Shown here in pieces: positions 1 through 9,529 of a stretch of DNA of 64,000 nt; the stretch's first letter is position 1, and the number at the start of each line of letters is the position of its first letter. The notes under the pieces are model-generated. The model had not been told where the DNA came from and did no database searches. It saw only the letters and a list, made by a program, of their open reading frames with translations. The position numbers and the translations under genes were made by a program. The DNA comes from Sphingomonas sp. UNC305MFCol5.2. Its GTDB lineage: Bacteria > Pseudomonadota > Alphaproteobacteria > Sphingomonadales > Sphingomonadaceae. Location of the stretch: positions 372,001-436,000 of the forward strand of contig NZ_JOOE01000003.1 of NCBI RefSeq assembly GCF_000712135.1, written 5' to 3'.

Positions 1-3000
1 TGCCGCGGTCGTCGCGAAACTCACGCTGCCGGCCAACGTCACCGACGAGAGCGGACGCAAGCTTTCCAACACCGAGCGCTTCCCGCTCGACGTTCGTTTC
101 GACGAGGCGCCGCCGCTGGTGAAGTTCGCAGCGGACTTCGGCATCCTCGAAGCCGCCGAGGGCGGCGTGCTGCCAGTGACCGTGCGCAATGTCGAGGCAC
201 AACTCGTCGGCAAACAGATGGCGGTCGGCGGGCAGAGCCTCAGGGTCGAGGGGGGCGATGGGGAGATCGCCAAGTGGTTGCGGGCGATCGACGACGCCGC
301 CGAGACCAAGACCGAGACGTTCGAGCGCGGCGAGGAGACGATCCGGATCAACAAGACCGGTGCCGACCCGCTGCTCACGCCCGCCACGGGCAAGCCGTTC
401 CAGGTCTCGCTGCCCGGCAAGGGCAAGGAATTCGAAGTCGTCGGCATCCCGCTGACCAAGCCCGGTTTCTACGTGGTCGAACTCGCCAGCCCCCGGCTCG
501 GCAGGGCCCTGCTCGGCCGCGACAGCCCGCGCTATGTGGCGGCGGGCGCGCTCGTCACCAATATGAGCGTGCACTTCAAATGGGGCCGCGACCAATCGCT
601 CGTCTGGGTCACGGCGCTCGACAGCGGCAAGGGCGTCGGCAGCGCCGAAGTGCGCATCACCGACAGCTGCACCGGCCAGATCCTCGCAAAGGGCACCACC
701 GATGCTTCGGGCCGGCTCGGCGTCCCCGCCGGCCTGCCCGAGCCCGAAACCTATTCGGGCTGCGAAGGCAGCAGTGCCTCGCCGCTGATGGTGTCGGCAC
801 GCAAGGCCGACGATTTCAGCTTCACGCTGACACAATGGGGCGACGGCATCCGCCCCTATGACTTCGACCTGCCTTACGGCTGGCAGAAGCAGGACCAGAT
901 ATTCCACACCGTGTTCGATCGCGCGCTCGTCCGCCAGGGCGAGACGGTGCACATGAAGCACATCGTGCGCCAGCCGATCGCGAGCGGCTTCGGTACTTCG
1001 CCCGCCTTCACCGGCACGCTGCGCCTGTCGCATCGCGGATCGGACACGAAGTACGACCTGCCGTTGACGATCGACGCCAACGGCATCGGCGAGACCGAAT
1101 GGACCGCGCCGCAGGGCGCCAAGATGGGCGATTACGACATCCAGGTCGTTGCGACCGAGGATGGCGACGAGAAGACGATCTATACCGGCCAGTCGTTCAA
1201 GCTCGACGAATACAAGCTGCCGACGATGAAAGCATCGGTGGCGGGCCCGAAGGAGGCCGCGGTGCGGCCGAGCACGCTGCCGCTCGACCTGTTCGTCGGC
1301 TATCTCTCGGGCGGGGGCGCCGGCAATCTGCCGGTCGAATTGCGCGTCGGCTGGTTCGAGGGCGTCACCGCGCCCGACGGCTATGACAGCTACAGCTTCG
1401 GCGGCCGCGCGCTGACCGAGGGCGTCAAGCCTTTGAACGGCGACGACGAGACCGACGAGGAATCGACTCCGCTGCCGCCGACCCAGACCTTGCCCGTCAC
1501 GCTCGGCGGCGACGGCACCGCGCGGACCTCGATCGAGGTTCCCCAGAGCCTCGATCAGCCGACCAACATGCAGATCGAGATGGATTATCAGGACGCCAAT
1601 GGCGAGATCCTGACCGCGTCGCGGCGCATCCCGATCTACACCTCCGCGGTCCAGTTGGGCATCAAGACCGACGGCTGGCTGATGAAGCAGGACGATCTGC
1701 GGCTGCGCTTCGTCGCGCTCGATACTTCGGGCAAGCCGCTGGCCAACCAAGACATCTCGGTCGAGCTCTACAGCCGCGAGATCCTGACCGCGCGGCGCCG
1801 GCTGATCGGCGGCTTCTACGCCTATGACAACCAGATGAAGACGACCAAGCTGGGCGCGACCTGTTCCGCGACCACCGACGCGCAGGGCCTGGCGAGCTGC
1901 AAGCTCGACCCTGGCGTCTCGGGCGAAGTCTATGCTGTCGCCACCACGAAAGACGCCAACGGCAATGTCGCGCGCGCGACGCGCTCGACCTGGCTGGTCG
2001 GCGACGACGATTGGTGGTTCGGCGGCGACAATGGCGACCGGATGGACGTCATCCCCGAGCAGCTGGAATATAAGGCCGGCGAGACCGCGAAGTTCCAGGT
2101 CCGCATGCCGTTCCGCGAGGCGACGGCACTGGTCACCGTCGAGCGCGAGGGCGTGCTTTCCAGCTTCGTCGTCGGCTTGAGCGGCAAGGATCCGGTGATC
2201 GAAGTACCGATGCCGGCAAGCTATGCGCCCGACGTCTATGTCTCGGTGATGGCCGTCCGGGGCCGCGTCTCCGGCTGGGCGAACTGGCGCTCGAAACTCG
2301 CGCGCGATTGGGGGCTGCCCTTCTCGCAGGACGGCGGCAAGCCGACCGCGACGGTCGATCTCGCCAAGCCAGCCTACCGCCTCGGCATCGCCAAGGTGAA
2401 GGTCGGCTGGGAAGGCCATCGCCTCGGCGTCGCGGTCAAGGCCGAGAAGGCGACCTATGCCGCCCGCGACGTGGCCAATGTCGACGTGCAAGTGAAGAAT
2501 CCGGACGGCTCGCCGGCGCGCGAGGCGGACGTGGCGTTCGCCGCAGTCGACGAGGCACTGCTCCAGCTCGCGCCCAATGAGAGTTGGGACGTGCTCACCG
2601 CGATGATGGGCGACCGGCCGATCTCGGTGCTCACTTCGACCGCGCAGACGCAGGTCGTCGGCAAGAGGCATTACGGCAAGAAAGCCGTCGAGGCCGGCGG
2701 CGGTGGCGGCGGCGATCTCTCGGGGCTCAACCGCGAGAATTTCCAGCCGGTCCTACTGTGGAAGGGCAAGGTGCCGCTCGACGGCAATGGCCATGCCCGG
2801 GTGCAGGTGCCGCTTTCGGATGCGCTCACCTCGTTCAAGCTGGTCGCGATCGCCACCAACGGCGCGCAACTCTTCGGCACCGGCGAGGCGAGCGTCCGTA
2901 CGCATCAGGATCTCAGCATCTATCCGGGCGTGCCGCAGGTGGTGCGCACCGGCGACACGTTCGGGGCGATGTTCACGCTGCGCAACGGATCGGACAAGCC

Positions 3001-4738
3001 GATGCGGGTGACGGCGAATGTCGTGCTCAGCCCGGCGGTCGCCACCGGCAAGCCGCTTACCGTCGATATTCCGGCGGGGGGCGCCGCGCCGGTCAGCTGG
3101 AACCTCACTGCGCCGAACGCGGCGGGCAAGCTCAGCTGGACGGTGTCGGCCAAATCCGCCGACGGCAAGGCAATCGACAAGGTGACGGTCGCGCAGGACG
3201 TGATCCCGGCAGTGCCGGTCGAAGTCTGGGCGGCGACGCTCGCCCGGGTCGGCGAAGGCACCAGCTTCTCGATCGCGCCACCCGCAGGGGCACTGCCCGG
3301 CTTCGGCATGGTGGACATCAGCCTCGCCGACACGCTCGCACCGCCGCTCCAGGGCGTGCGCGATTATATGTCGGCCTATCCCTATGGCTGCCTCGAGCAG
3401 CGCACGTCGCGCGCGATCGCGTTGAACGATTCGGGCATGTGGAACGGCATCGCCGGCGAGCTGCCCGCTTATCAGGACAGTGACGGCCTGCTGCGCTACT
3501 TCCCCGGCGAATGGTCCGGGTCGGAAGCGCTCACGGCGTATATCCTGTCGATCACCGCCGAGGCAGGGCTGCCGCTGCCTGACGGGCCACGCGTCAAGGC
3601 AATCGACGCGATGAAGGCCGTGCTCGACGGCCGCCTGCGCCGCGAGGATTATGGCGATGTCCGGCTCCAGCGGATCGCCGCCTTCTCGGCGCTTGCGCGG
3701 CAGGGCGCGGCGACCAGCGCGATGCTCGGCCAGCTCGGCATCGCGCCGGCGGAAATGCCGACTTCGTCGCTCGCCGACTATCTCGCCGCTCTGGCCAAGG
3801 TGCCCGGCCTCGCCAACGGCGCGCAGCTGCGTGCCGATGCGGAGAACGTGCTGCGCCAGCGCCTCGTCTACGAAGGGACGCGGATCGATCTCAGCGACAA
3901 GGGCAACATGCCGTGGTGGCTGATGTCGTCGGACGACGAAGCGGCGATCAAGGCAGTGATGGTCACGCTCGGCCGCCCCGGCTGGCAGGCCGAGACGCCC
4001 AAGATGATGGTCGGCGTGGCGATGCGCCAGCAGCGCGGCCATTGGGGCACCACCACCGGCAATGCGTGGGGCACGATCGCCGCGCGCAAATTCATGGCGG
4101 CCTATCCGGCAGAGGCAATCGCGGGGGTAACGACCGCCAGTCTCGGCAGCGCGAGCGTCAGCCGGTCCTGGCCGCTGCTCGAGCCGCAGCGCAGCTTCAG
4201 CCTGCCGCTGCCGGCGGCGACCACGCCCTTGGTGATGCGTCAGGCCGGCGCCGCCGGGCCATGGGCGTTCGTGCGGGTCAAGGCGGCGGTGCCGCTCACC
4301 CAGCCGCTGATGGCGGGGTACAAGATGACGAAGCAGGTCAGTGTGGTGCAAGGGCTGGTGCCCGGGCGCTACACACGCGGCGACGTGATCAAGGTGACGA
4401 TCAGCGTCGAGGCTTCGGCCGAGCGCAACTGGGTGGTGATCAACGATCCGGTCCCGACCGGCGCGACGGTGATCGGCAGCCTCGGCGGCCAGTCCGAAAT
4501 GCTCAATGCGCAGGCAGGGACGGCGGAGGGCGTATCGCCCAACTGGATCGAGCGCGGTCAGGGATCGTGGCGGGCCTATTATGGCTGGGTGCCGCGCGGC
4601 AGCTTCACCATCTCGTACGTGATGCGGCTCAATGCCTCGGGCCGGTTCAGCCTGCCGGCGACGCGAGTCGAGGCGATGTACTCGCCCGAGATCCGCGCGC
4701 AATTGCCCAATGCCGTGATGACGGTGGCGGAGCGGTGA
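1..4738 (+). CDS. alpha-2-macroglobulin family protein (5' end outside window)
   Basis: The reading frame is already open at the left edge (first full codon at base 2), so the N-terminus and signal peptide are missing; the internal GTG at 119 is not the true start. About 1578 residues are visible. The C-terminal half carries the thioester motif GCLEQ, with its Cys codon at 3389-3391, followed by an alpha-helical region and a receptor-like end, which is the layout of bacterial alpha-2-macroglobulins of the YfhM type. These are periplasmic lipoproteins or secreted proteins thought to trap invading proteases. The next gene encodes PBP1C, the usual partner: the pair is thought to guard and repair peptidoglycan after an envelope breach. 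Family assignment is firm; the physiological role is from family knowledge. Confidence 0.93.
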   Translation, partial: AAVVAKLTLPANVTDESGRKLSNTERFPLDVRFDEAPPLVKFAADFGILEAAEGGVLPVTVRNVEAQLVGKQMAVGGQSLRVEGGDGEIAKWLRAIDDAAETKTETFERGEETIRINKTGADPLLTPATGKPFQVSLPGKGKEFEVVGIPLTKPGFYVVELASPRLGRALLGRDSPRYVAAGALVTNMSVHFKWGRDQSLVWVTALDSGKGVGSAEVRITDSCTGQILAKGTTDASGRLGVPAGLPEPETYSGCEGSSASPLMVSARKADDFSFTLTQWGDGIRPYDFDLPYGWQKQDQIFHTVFDRALVRQGETVHMKHIVRQPIASGFGTSPAFTGTLRLSHRGSDTKYDLPLTIDANGIGETEWTAPQGAKMGDYDIQVVATEDGDEKTIYTGQSFKLDEYKLPTMKASVAGPKEAAVRPSTLPLDLFVGYLSGGGAGNLPVELRVGWFEGVTAPDGYDSYSFGGRALTEGVKPLNGDDETDEESTPLPPTQTLPVTLGGDGTARTSIEVPQSLDQPTNMQIEMDYQDANGEILTASRRIPIYTSAVQLGIKTDGWLMKQDDLRLRFVALDTSGKPLANQDISVELYSREILTARRRLIGGFYAYDNQMKTTKLGATCSATTDAQGLASCKLDPGVSGEVYAVATTKDANGNVARATRSTWLVGDDDWWFGGDNGDRMDVIPEQLEYKAGETAKFQVRMPFREATALVTVEREGVLSSFVVGLSGKDPVIEVPMPASYAPDVYVSVMAVRGRVSGWANWRSKLARDWGLPFSQDGGKPTATVDLAKPAYRLGIAKVKVGWEGHRLGVAVKAEKATYAARDVANVDVQVKNPDGSPAREADVAFAAVDEALLQLAPNESWDVLTAMMGDRPISVLTSTAQTQVVGKRHYGKKAVEAGGGGGGDLSGLNRENFQPVLLWKGKVPLDGNGHARVQVPLSDALTSFKLVAIATNGAQLFGTGEASVRTHQDLSIYPGVPQVVRTGDTFGAMFTLRNGSDKPMRVTANVVLSPAVATGKPLTVDIPAGGAAPVSWNLTAPNAAGKLSWTVSAKSADGKAIDKVTVAQDVIPAVPVEVWAATLARVGEGTSFSIAPPAGALPGFGMVDISLADTLAPPLQGVRDYMSAYPYGCLEQRTSRAIALNDSGMWNGIAGELPAYQDSDGLLRYFPGEWSGSEALTAYILSITAEAGLPLPDGPRVKAIDAMKAVLDGRLRREDYGDVRLQRIAAFSALARQGAATSAMLGQLGIAPAEMPTSSLADYLAALAKVPGLANGAQLRADAENVLRQRLVYEGTRIDLSDKGNMPWWLMSSDDEAAIKAVMVTLGRPGWQAETPKMMVGVAMRQQRGHWGTTTGNAWGTIAARKFMAAYPAEAIAGVTTASLGSASVSRSWPLLEPQRSFSLPLPAATTPLVMRQAGAAGPWAFVRVKAAVPLTQPLMAGYKMTKQVSVVQGLVPGRYTRGDVIKVTISVEASAERNWVVINDPVPTGATVIGSLGGQSEMLNAQAGTAEGVSPNWIERGQGSWRAYYGWVPRGSFTISYVMRLNASGRFSLPATRVEAMYSPEIRAQLPNAVMTVAER

Positions 4739-4741
4739 AAC

Positions 4742-4828
4742 CTCTTCCCGTCATCCCGGCGAAAGCCGGGATCTCAGGCAATTGCAGGACAAGAGCCGCA
4801 CGAGATCCCGGCTTCCGCCGGGATGACG
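4742..4828. repeat. REP-like inverted repeat
   Basis: Two copies of a CGTCATCCCGGC-type arm lie in inverted orientation with GGGATCTC / GAGATCCC continuing the pairing. Each half can also fold on itself (CCCGGCGAAAGCCGGG). It fills almost the whole gap between the macroglobulin gene and pbpC and is related in design to the CGTCACCCCGG elements at 17.3, 20.3 and 25.7 kb. Confidence 0.8.
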
Positions 4829-4832
4829 GTGT

Positions 4833-7055
4833 ATGAGGCGCCTCAGAGGCCTGATCGCTCGCATCGACCGCTTCCCCGAAGCGCTCGCCGCATGGGGGCG
4901 TCGCCAGCGCGCCGCGTATCGTGAACGCGGCTGGCGCGGCATCTTCACGCCTTCGCGAATCTTGCTCACTGCCGCGGCGCTGCTCATCGGCGGTTTCGTA
5001 TCGCTCTCGTGGATCACGCGACCGCCGCCGCTCCCGGGCTACGCCGCGGTACTCGCCAACTGGCATCCGTCCGAAGCCTGGCTCTACGACCGCAACGGCC
5101 GGCTGATCGACAGCGCGCGCATCGATTATCAGGCCCGCCGGCTAGGCTGGGTTCGCCTCGCCGACATATCGCCAGTGGCGCGCGACACGCTCGTCGCCGC
5201 CGAGGACCGCCGCTTCCGAAGCCACAATGGCGTGGACTGGTGGGCGCTCGGCGGTGCATTGCGCGACCGGATCGAAGGCAAGCGGGCGCGCGGCGCCTCG
5301 ACGCTGTCGATGCAGGTCGCCGCCTATCTCGCGCCCGATCTCGCCACGCCGGGCCATCGCGGCACATGGGACAAAGTGCGCCAGATGCGCGCGGGCGCCG
5401 CGCTCGAGGCGGGCTGGAGCAAGGACCAGATCCTCGAGGCATATCTCAATCTCGCCGGTTTCCGGGGAGAGGCACAGGGAATCGGCGCCGCCGCGCTCGG
5501 ACTGTTCGGCAAGACGCCGGCGGCATTGAGTCGCGACGATGCATTGCTGCTTGCGGCCCTGCTCCCCAATCCCGGCGCCGGATCGACCGAAATCGCGCGA
5601 CGGGCCTGCGCATTGAGCCGTGACAAGGATTGCAGCCGCTTCGCTGGCGCCGCCGCCTCGATGCTCGGCCCCGCGCGCAGCCTCGCGCTCGATCCCGGGC
5701 TCGCGCCGCATCTTGCCGCGCGGTTGCTCGACAAGCCGGGCGCGCGGATCACCACCACGCTCGACCTGCGCATCCAGTCGGTCGCGATCGCGGCGATGCG
5801 CCGCCAGCTGCAGGGGCTGGGCGGCACCCGTGCGCGGGACGGCGCAGTGGTGGTGGTCGACAATGCCAGCGGCGACGTGCTCGCTTATGTCGGCGGGATC
5901 GGCGGCGAATCGACCGCGCCCGCAGTCGACGGCGCCTCGGCCTATCGCCAGGCGGGATCGACGCTGAAGCCGTTCCTCTACGCACAGGCGATCGAGAAGG
6001 GTTATCTCACCGCCGCCTCGATCCTCGACGATTCGCCGGTCCAGCTCGACACTGCCTCTGGGCTGTACGTGCCCCAGAATTACGATCGCGCATTCAAAGG
6101 GCCCGTCTCCGCGCGGATCGCATTGGCGGGGTCGCTCAACGTTCCCGCGGTGCGCACGTTGCTGCTGACCGGCGTGGATGCGTTCCGCGACCGGCTGTGG
6201 GACACGGGGTATCGCGGGCTGGTCGAGGATGGCCAATATTACGGCTATTCGCTGGCCCTCGGCTCTGCCGAAGTCACGTTGCTCGAGCAGGTCGCCGCCT
6301 ATCGCAGCCTCGCGCTCGGCGGACGCTGGTCGCCGCTGCGGATGACCGACGCTTCTCCCAAGGGAGCGCTCCGGCAGATCGTTTCGCCGCAGGCGGCGTG
6401 GATCGTCGCCGACATCCTCGCCGATCCGAACGCCCGCGCCGGCACGTTCGGCGTCGATTCGGCGCTGCGCCTGCCCTTCTGGGCAGCTGCCAAGACCGGC
6501 ACGTCGAAGGCGATGCGCGACAATTGGTGCATCGGCTTCAGCGACCGGTTCACGGTAGGCGTCTGGGTCGGCAATCTCGAAGGCGATCCGATGCGTGCGG
6601 TATCGGGAACGAGCGGCGCGGCGCCGGTGTGGCGCGACGTCATGATGGCATTGCACGCCGGCACGCCTTCCAGGGCATCGCCCCCGCCGACAGGAATCGA
6701 GACGCGGCAGATCCGCTTCGCCGAAGGCATCGAGCAGCCGCGCCGCGAATTTTTTGTGAAGGGCACCGCGCTCGACCAGGTCGCGGCGGCGCCCGAGGCG
6801 GCGCGGCGGCCGCGCATCGTCAATCCGGTGGCAGGCAGCGTCTATGCGCTGGATCCCGACATTCCAGTCGATCGCCAGCGGCTGGCGATCGCAGTGGCGG
6901 GCCAGATTGCCGGCCATCGCCTGCTGCTCGACCGGGAGGATCTGGGCACCGCCGACTCGCGTCCGCTGCTGCTGCCGACGCGCGGGCAGCACCGGCTGCG
7001 GCTGGTCGATCTCGGCGGACGCGTGGTCGATCAGATCCTCTTCACGGTTCGCTGA
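4833..7055 (+). CDS. pbpC: penicillin-binding protein 1C
   Basis: Bifunctional class A penicillin-binding protein of 740 residues. A short cytoplasmic segment and one membrane anchor (about residues 42-60) precede the family 51 glycosyltransferase domain (catalytic EDRRF at about 124-128, GASTLSMQ at 154-161). The transpeptidase domain has the three expected motifs: STLK with catalytic Ser376, SLN at 434-436 and KTGT starting at Lys554. The last ~100 residues fit the PBP1C C-terminal domain. It polymerises and crosslinks peptidoglycan in the periplasm. The gene follows the alpha-2-macroglobulin gene after a 94-bp repeat-filled gap, and a strong terminator follows it. Confidence 0.95.
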   Translation: MRRLRGLIARIDRFPEALAAWGRRQRAAYRERGWRGIFTPSRILLTAAALLIGGFVSLSWITRPPPLPGYAAVLANWHPSEAWLYDRNGRLIDSARIDYQARRLGWVRLADISPVARDTLVAAEDRRFRSHNGVDWWALGGALRDRIEGKRARGASTLSMQVAAYLAPDLATPGHRGTWDKVRQMRAGAALEAGWSKDQILEAYLNLAGFRGEAQGIGAAALGLFGKTPAALSRDDALLLAALLPNPGAGSTEIARRACALSRDKDCSRFAGAAASMLGPARSLALDPGLAPHLAARLLDKPGARITTTLDLRIQSVAIAAMRRQLQGLGGTRARDGAVVVVDNASGDVLAYVGGIGGESTAPAVDGASAYRQAGSTLKPFLYAQAIEKGYLTAASILDDSPVQLDTASGLYVPQNYDRAFKGPVSARIALAGSLNVPAVRTLLLTGVDAFRDRLWDTGYRGLVEDGQYYGYSLALGSAEVTLLEQVAAYRSLALGGRWSPLRMTDASPKGALRQIVSPQAAWIVADILADPNARAGTFGVDSALRLPFWAAAKTGTSKAMRDNWCIGFSDRFTVGVWVGNLEGDPMRAVSGTSGAAPVWRDVMMALHAGTPSRASPPPTGIETRQIRFAEGIEQPRREFFVKGTALDQVAAAPEAARRPRIVNPVAGSVYALDPDIPVDRQRLAIAVAGQIAGHRLLLDREDLGTADSRPLLLPTRGQHRLRLVDLGGRVVDQILFTVR

Positions 7056-7061
7056 AGATTC

Positions 7062-7090
7062 GCATTTCGCTACGGGAGCGAAATGCTTTT
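7062..7090 (+). terminator. Rho-independent terminator after pbpC
   Basis: Perfect 10-bp stem GCATTTCGCT / AGCGAAATGC (7062-7071 and 7077-7086) with a 5-nt loop, followed immediately by TTTT, 7 bases after the pbpC stop codon. Confidence 0.85.
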
Positions 7091-7174
7091 CCGCGCGTTC
7101 AAATGCGCGGTCCTTCCCTTTCGGACCGTGTCTCAGGGCACCGGCCGCGTCGCCGCAACCGGCGCGGCCGAACC

Positions 7175-7202
7175 CCGGACCGCTCGCGCGGCCCGGGTCC
7201 GG
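7175..7202 (-). terminator. possible hairpin terminator of the RcnB-like gene
   Basis: Inverted repeat CCGGACC / GGTCCGG (7175-7181, 7196-7202) just downstream of the minus-strand gene end at 7209. The stem is GC-rich but has no clear T tract, so termination is only a suggestion. Confidence 0.35.
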
Positions 7203-7208
7203 TCCATT

Positions 7209-7730
7209 CTACCAGAAGAAGCCCGGGATGACGCGCACCACCACGCCGCGGCGCATGTCGATCAGGAGCACGTCGTTATAATGGCGCACCCAGCGCTGGA
7301 AGCGGCCCGCCGGGGGCAGGCGATAGCGCCACGGATCGCCGATCACATAGCGTGGCCCCCAATAACTAGGCGCGATCCGCACGCCGGTGCGGAAGCGGGT
7401 ATAGCCGAACGGCGCCCGCCAGTTGCCGCGGGCATAGACGCCGCGATTGCGGGTGCGATAATCGCGCCAGTCATTGTCGCCCCAGCGGCGATTGCGGTCC
7501 TGCAGATCCTCGCGATACTCCTGACGCGCCTCGCGAACGTCGCGGCGCTCGTCGCGAATGTCGCTGCGATCGCCGCGGCGGCGGGCGTCGCGCAGCTCGC
7601 GCTGCTCCTCGCGAATGTCCTGGCGGTCGCGGCGCAGTTCGCGATTCGACTGCGCACTGGCGGCGGTCGGCACGGCCACCGCCGGCATCGCGACGGCAGC
7701 GAGCAAAGCTGCGGTGATGATCTTCTTCAC
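7209..7730 (-). CDS. RcnB-like periplasmic protein
   Basis: 173 residues from a GTG start at 7730, chosen because GGAGG lies 7 bases upstream and the protein then begins with a standard signal peptide (MKKIITAALLAAVAMPAVAV). A longer reading from 7778 would bury this signal. After the signal comes a highly charged, arginine- and aspartate-rich stretch (about residues 28-95, likely helical) and then a C-terminal domain with aromatic residues (NDVLLIDMRRGVVVRVIPGFFW) matching the RcnB family. E. coli RcnB is a periplasmic protein affecting nickel and cobalt homeostasis; in sphingomonads these proteins are numerous and their role is not established. Confidence 0.82.
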   Translation of the reverse strand: MKKIITAALLAAVAMPAVAVPTAASAQSNRELRRDRQDIREEQRELRDARRRGDRSDIRDERRDVREARQEYREDLQDRNRRWGDNDWRDYRTRNRGVYARGNWRAPFGYTRFRTGVRIAPSYWGPRYVIGDPWRYRLPPAGRFQRWVRHYNDVLLIDMRRGVVVRVIPGFFW

Positions 7731-7837
7731 TGGATTCCTCCAAGCTCTCCGAACCGGTAGTTTCCGGCACGCAGGCAAATTGAAGGAACGTCGCTGAACC
7801 GCGCGGGAACGCGGCAGTCAGCAATCAGCAAGTTTGA

Positions 7838-8317
7838 TTACTGACCCGAGCCGCCCGGAGGGCCACCGCCGCCGGTGCCCGGGGCGCCGACCGTGCCGAT
7901 ATTGCCGAACAGATCGTCGAAGAAGCTGCGCTTGCGGCCCAGCGTAGGCGTCTTCTTGCCATAGGGGTCGACCGAGGCGATCAGTTCCTTGCCCATCTTC
8001 TCGACCGACGCGACGTTGCCGGCGGAATCGAAACGGATGCGGATCGTGGTCTGATCGCGCACCTTGGGGTCGCTGTAGCCGAAATTCCGGCTGTCGCGCG
8101 ACACGTAATACCATTCGCCCTGGTTGAACTGGCTGGTCAGCGTCGGCCGGCCGAGCGTCTGCATCACCGATTCGCGCGTATCGACGCCGGGCTGGACCGA
8201 ATCGACCAGCTCCTTGTCGATCACATAACCCTGATGCGACTTGATCGGCGCGCAGGCAGTGCCGCCCATGGCGACGAGGAGCGCGGCGCAACCGGCCAGG
8301 CGAACGGGGAAGGGCAT
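7838..8317 (-). CDS. bamE: outer membrane assembly factor BamE (SmpA/OmlA family)
   Basis: 159 residues from the ATG at 8317, preceded by GGAG at suitable spacing; the longer reading from 8359 lacks this site. The N-terminus is a hydrophobic signal ending in a Cys (GGTACAP), compatible with a lipoprotein although the lipobox is weak at -3. The body (DKELVDSVQPGVDTRESVMQTLGRPT, then WYYVSR) is the SmpA/OmlA fold: BamE helps the BAM complex fold beta-barrel proteins. The C-terminus is a Gly/Pro-rich tail. It is divergent from the bc1 chaperone gene, a common alphaproteobacterial arrangement. Confidence 0.9.
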   Translation of the reverse strand: MPFPVRLAGCAALLVAMGGTACAPIKSHQGYVIDKELVDSVQPGVDTRESVMQTLGRPTLTSQFNQGEWYYVSRDSRNFGYSDPKVRDQTTIRIRFDSAGNVASVEKMGKELIASVDPYGKKTPTLGRKRSFFDDLFGNIGTVGAPGTGGGGPPGGSGQ

Positions 8318-8438
8318 CGAAATCTCCAGGGCGAAGCGAGCACGCGGCGCGCATTGCATCGCGCGCCATTCGCCTCAATATGCGGCAAAATGCGGCCAAA
8401 CAAGGTCGCGCCACAAGTTGCACGGACGAAGACCAATC

Positions 8439-8951
8439 ATGGGACTGCTCAAGCGCCTGTTCGGCGCCTCCGATCGCGGCACCGCGCCGCAGCTTTATGC
8501 GAGCGTCGTCGCCATGGGCCGCGCCCCGCATTGGTATACCGAAGGCGGCGTCCCCGACACGATCGACGGGCGATTCGACATGATCGCCGCAGTGCTCGCG
8601 CTCGTCCTGCTGCGGCTCGAAGGCGAGCCCGAGGCAATGGCGCCGAGCACCGCGCTCGCCGAATGTTTCATCGACGACATGGACGGCCAGCTGCGCGAGA
8701 TCGGCATCGGCGACATCGTCGTCGGCAAGCATATGGGGCGGATGATGGGCATGGTCGGCGGTCGGCTCGGCGCCTATCGCGCGGGGCTCGCCGGCGAGGG
8801 GCTGCGCACGGCTTTGGTCCGCAACGTCTATCGCGGTCATGCACCCACCGATGCCGCGCTCGCGCATGTCGAGACGAAACTGCTCGCGCTCCGCGACCGG
8901 CTCGCGGCCACGCCCACAGCCGCGATCCTCGCGGGAGAGCTGCCGCAATGA
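8439..8951 (+). CDS. ubiquinol-cytochrome c chaperone family protein
   Basis: 170 residues from the ATG at 8439; the longer in-frame reading from 8241 runs antisense into bamE and is rejected. The sequence (GLLKRLFGASD..., YTEGGVPDTIDGRFDMIAAVLALVLLRL) matches the CBP3/UQCC1-type chaperone family, which helps cytochrome b mature into the bc1 complex of the respiratory chain. Its stop overlaps the start of the DUF177 gene by 4 bp (ATGA), so the two are probably translationally coupled. Confidence 0.88.
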   Translation: MGLLKRLFGASDRGTAPQLYASVVAMGRAPHWYTEGGVPDTIDGRFDMIAAVLALVLLRLEGEPEAMAPSTALAECFIDDMDGQLREIGIGDIVVGKHMGRMMGMVGGRLGAYRAGLAGEGLRTALVRNVYRGHAPTDAALAHVETKLLALRDRLAATPTAAILAGELPQ

Positions 8952-9475
8952 CCCCGGAATTCTCGCGCGCCCATCGGCTCGACCAGATCGGCACCGGCGA
9001 AAGCAATGTCGCGATCGAGGCGACCCCCGAAGAGCGCAACGCGATCGCCCGCCGCTTCGATCTGGTCGCAGTCGACCGGCTCGCCGCGCGCTTCGTGCTG
9101 CGCCGCGATGCCGCGGGCGTGCGCGCCGCCGGTCATTTGTCGGCGGCAGTCACGCAGTCGTGCGGCGTCACCGGCGAACCGCTCCCCGCGAAGATCGAGG
9201 AGGATTTTGCGATTCGCTTCCTGCCCGAACCGACCGAAGACGAATCGCACGACGAAATCGAGTTGGCCGAGGAGGATCTCGATACCGTCTTCTACACCGG
9301 CAGCGCGCTCGATCTCGGCGAGGCGGCCGCGGAGACGCTCGCGCTCGCGCTCGATCCCTTCCCGCGCAGTCCCAATGCCGCGGCGGCGCTCAAGCAGGCC
9401 GGGGTGATCAGCGAGGAGGAAGCGGGGCCGTTCGGCGCTCTCGCTGGGCTGAAGGACAAGCTGGGCAAGAAGTGA
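8948..9475 (+). CDS. DUF177 (YceD-like) protein
   Basis: 175 residues. The pattern V-T-Q-S-CGVTGEP followed by an acidic segment (EPTEDESHDEIELAEEDLD) and LDLGEAAAETLALALDPFPRSP is characteristic of DUF177/YceD, a family linked to 23S rRNA accumulation and often located upstream of rpmF. No rpmF follows here: the next gene is a convergent SDR. It overlaps the preceding chaperone gene by 4 bp. Confidence 0.88.
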   Translation: MTPEFSRAHRLDQIGTGESNVAIEATPEERNAIARRFDLVAVDRLAARFVLRRDAAGVRAAGHLSAAVTQSCGVTGEPLPAKIEEDFAIRFLPEPTEDESHDEIELAEEDLDTVFYTGSALDLGEAAAETLALALDPFPRSPNAAAALKQAGVISEEEAGPFGALAGLKDKLGKK

Positions 9476-9529
9476 CGCCAGCGTCCAGCTGCGGAGCGCA
9501 GGCCAGCAGGCGAGTCCGCGAGCGCCGCA

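Noticed and set aside
2753..4702. Long antisense open frame opposite the alpha-2-macroglobulin gene
   Set aside because: Arg/His/Gly-rich translation with no fold signature, fully inside a well-supported gene; a GC-rich shadow.
5142..6992. 616-codon antisense frame opposite pbpC
   Set aside because: Same shadow pattern; pbpC motifs are complete on the plus strand.
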